Shown here: positions 34,131 to 35,245 of the stretch, piece after piece
Layout of the letters: every line of letters starts with the position of its first letter
Position numbering within the stretch: position 1 is the first letter of the stretch
NCBI GenBank assembly: GCA_902784755.1
Contig: CACZVX010000040.1
Coordinates: 1-35,245, forward strand
Direction of reading: 5' to 3'
DNA from: an uncultured Prevotellaceae bacterium
GTDB lineage: Bacteria > Bacteroidota > Bacteroidia > Bacteroidales > Bacteroidaceae
DNA: 35,245 bases
The notes under the pieces: generated by a model
Seen by the model: only the letters and a program-made list of their open reading frames with translations
The model's database searches: none
Told to the model about the DNA's origin: nothing
Program-made: the position numbers and the translations under genes

Positions 34131-34971
34131 GTTCCACAAACTGTTGGATAGATAGTTGCTCCGGACGCTTTGTCAAGAGTGAGGAGTGAAGAGTGAAGAG
34201 TGAAGAATCTGGAGGTACCATCTGCTTCAGCGAGACGCGCAGCATCTTACGACGCTGGTTGAAGACGGTTTTCACCAAACGTTTGAAAAGCCTTTCGTCG
34301 CAGCCCAAATCCATCACCTCATTACGCGTCAAACGGATAACCGCACTTTTCACCTTGGGCGGCGGATTAAACACATGCTCATCCACCGTGAAAAGATATT
34401 CCACGTTATACCAGGCCTGAATCAGCACCGACAGAATACCATAGGCCTTTGTGCCTGGCTCGGAAGCTATACGCTGGGCCACTTCCCGCTGTATCATACC
34501 CGTGCAACAAGGTATCAACTCCTTGTTATCCAGCATCTTGAAGAAAATCTGCGAGGAGATGTCGTAGGGATAGTTACCAGTCAGCACAAAGGGTTGGCCG
34601 TCGAACACGGTATGGAGGTCCATCTGCAGGAAATCGGCAGAGATAATTCCAAAGGAACGAAGAGACGGGGGGACGAGGGGACGAGATTTGTCTTGAGGGT
34701 ATTCTCGTTCTCTCGCCCCCTCGTTCTCACGCTCTCCCGATTTTATAGAAAACCGTTCCTTTAAATATGCCACACTCTCACGGTCAATCTCCACCACTTT
34801 CAAAGGTCTTGGCTTTTCCACAAGAAACTGCGTCATCACGCCCATACCAGGCCCCACTTCCAACACAGGAAGTTCAGGACAGGCATCCACCGTGTCGGCT
34901 ATTGCCTTCGCTATCGAGAGGTCAGTCAGGAAGTGCTGCCCCAGATTCTTCTTCGGTCTTACTTGTTTCAT
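34084..34971 (-). CDS. rsmA: 16S rRNA (adenine-N6,N6)-dimethyltransferase
   Basis: Dimethylates two adjacent adenines near the 3' end of 16S rRNA. From ATG 34971 the protein has 295 residues, against about 265-270 usual. The SAM motif is LEVGPGMGVMTQFL, motif IV TGNYPYDISSQIFFKML, and the C-terminus has FNPPPKVKSAVIRL and FNQRRKMLRVSL. Two repeat-derived stretches account for extra length: about 31 residues (SGERENEGAREREYPQDKSR and on) after YLKERF, and SSLFTLHSSLL near the end. The frame is open to 35070, but the promoter at 34977-35007 and family N-terminus KKNLGQHFL support 34971. The mRNA should be leaderless. The 3' end overlaps the PAP2 gene. Confidence 0.94.
   Translation of the reverse strand: MKQVRPKKNLGQHFLTDLSIAKAIADTVDACPELPVLEVGPGMGVMTQFLVEKPRPLKVVEIDRESVAYLKERFSIKSGERENEGAREREYPQDKSRPLVPPSLRSFGIISADFLQMDLHTVFDGQPFVLTGNYPYDISSQIFFKMLDNKELIPCCTGMIQREVAQRIASEPGTKAYGILSVLIQAWYNVEYLFTVDEHVFNPPPKVKSAVIRLTRNEVMDLGCDERLFKRLVKTVFNQRRKMLRVSLKQMVPPDSSLFTLHSSLLTKRPEQLSIQQFVELTNLVSEALIPSEGK
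34174..34209. repeat. gagtgaa word repeat inside the rsmA 3' region
   Basis: The word gagtgaa is repeated four to five times in direct order. On the coding strand it encodes SSLFTLHSSLL, just before the conserved TKRPEQLS segment. The same word occurs at 3619-3650. Confidence 0.75.
34655..34739. repeat. in-frame palindromic element inside rsmA
   Basis: Plus-strand left arm 34655-34685 (words gacgagg) is largely complementary to right arm 34704-34739 (ctcgttctctcgccccctcg), with an 18-nt loop. It encodes the approximately 31 extra residues between YLKERF and the conserved DFLQMDL segment. Inner borders match the rsgA insert. Confidence 0.85.
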
Positions 34972-34976
34972 CGCTG

Positions 34977-35007
34977 CAAATTTACAGATATTTGAGGGCA
35001 GAACAAA
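34977..35007 (-). promoter_or_regulatory. promoter of rsmA adjacent to its start codon
   Basis: Minus strand TTTG (35007-35004), 19 nt, TAAATTTG (34984-34977). Only 5 nt separate the box from ATG 34971. Confidence 0.7.
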
Positions 35008-35059
35008 ATAAAAAGGAAAAAACTTTGTACCTTTATTTCTTAGTCTTCCATAAAAATCG

Positions 35060-35067
35060 TATCTTTG
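35060..35067 (+). promoter_or_regulatory. -7 box of the alcohol dehydrogenase gene
   Basis: TATCTTTG at 35060-35067, 35 nt before ATG 35103. No TTTG at the usual spacing was found. Confidence 0.55.
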
Positions 35068-35102
35068 CAATCAGAATCTACTAATAAAAGAAAGATACGA
35101 TT

Positions 35103-35245
35103 ATGAGAGACTTTAATTTCTATGCACCCACCCAAGTGGTGTTTGGCAAGGAATCGGAAGAAAAAGTGGCCGCATTGGTTAAGAAATACGGCGGCACAAA
35201 GGTTTTGGTACATTATGGAGGAGGTTCCGCCAAACGTTCTGGACT
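35103..35245 (+). CDS. iron-containing alcohol dehydrogenase, N-terminal part (partial)
   Basis: The open frame begins MRDFNFYAPTQVVFGKESEE and continues through KYGGTKVLVHYGGGSAKRSG to the window edge (47 complete codons). The FYAPT.VVFGK start and HYGGGSAK nucleotide-binding turn are typical of the butanol dehydrogenase/YqhD branch of group III, iron-dependent alcohol dehydrogenases. These reduce aldehydes with NAD(P)H. The metal-binding residues would lie beyond the window. It is divergent from rsmA. Confidence 0.85.
   Translation, partial: MRDFNFYAPTQVVFGKESEEKVAALVKKYGGTKVLVHYGGGSAKRSG

Noticed and set aside
34972-35070. N-terminal extension of RsmA
   Set aside because: The promoter lies within it, and the conserved N-terminus starts at 34971.

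Overview
The window looks like the chromosome of a gut-type Bacteroidales bacterium, most likely Prevotella/Segatella. Three things point there: protein-level similarity that I recognise, promoters of the Bacteroidetes type (TTTG, a 19-20 nt gap, then TAnnTTTG) before most transcription units, and no obvious Shine-Dalgarno sequences. No tRNA, rRNA, CRISPR array, transposase or prophage was seen. All assignments come from reading the sequence; no search was run.

Layout. 1-991: tail of an RND efflux permease and a truncated TolC-type outer-membrane gene (+). 931-3534: a menaquinone cluster on the minus strand (menI hotdog thioesterase, menF isochorismate synthase, menD). menD is frameshifted and cut off exactly where the tolC reading frame is cut off, so two convergent genes share one breakpoint near 931. 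3660-4595: an EamA-type permease with tandem promoter repeats upstream. 5042-11781: a complete glycine cleavage unit, lplA-gcvT-gcvH-gcvPA-gcvPB-lpdA, holding all four proteins plus the ligase that can lipoylate GcvH. 11982-16139: two secreted glycosidases, GH31 and GH29. 16329-24156: lysS, gpsA, a PL9-type pectate lyase (minus), pgi and a HAD phosphatase. 24239-26277: mnmA and an aldose epimerase-like gene, divergent. 26314-28235: a LytS/LytTR-type two-component pair. 28753-33183: frr, rsgA and a one-protein hybrid sensor/AraC regulator (minus). 33456-35245: a PAP2 phosphatase, rsmA, and the start of an iron-dependent alcohol dehydrogenase.

The most unusual feature is a set of short palindromic elements. 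Their arms are built from a repeated 6-9 nt word, the word differs between copies, and the two arms of a copy complement each other around a central core. They fill several intergenic gaps and supply stop codons. They also sit in frame inside genes expected to be essential or important: lpdA twice, rsmA twice, rsgA once, probably menF, and the signal peptide of tolC. The situation resembles the palindromic elements described inside Rickettsia proteins. A second repeat class couples a hairpin to a promoter and occurs 3-4 times in tandem upstream of the EamA gene, three times upstream of frr, and once before lysS.

Three genes (mnmA, rsmA, the EamA gene) have a -7 promoter element so close to the start codon that their mRNAs should be leaderless or nearly so. 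The coordinate spacings and element boundaries given below were counted by hand.
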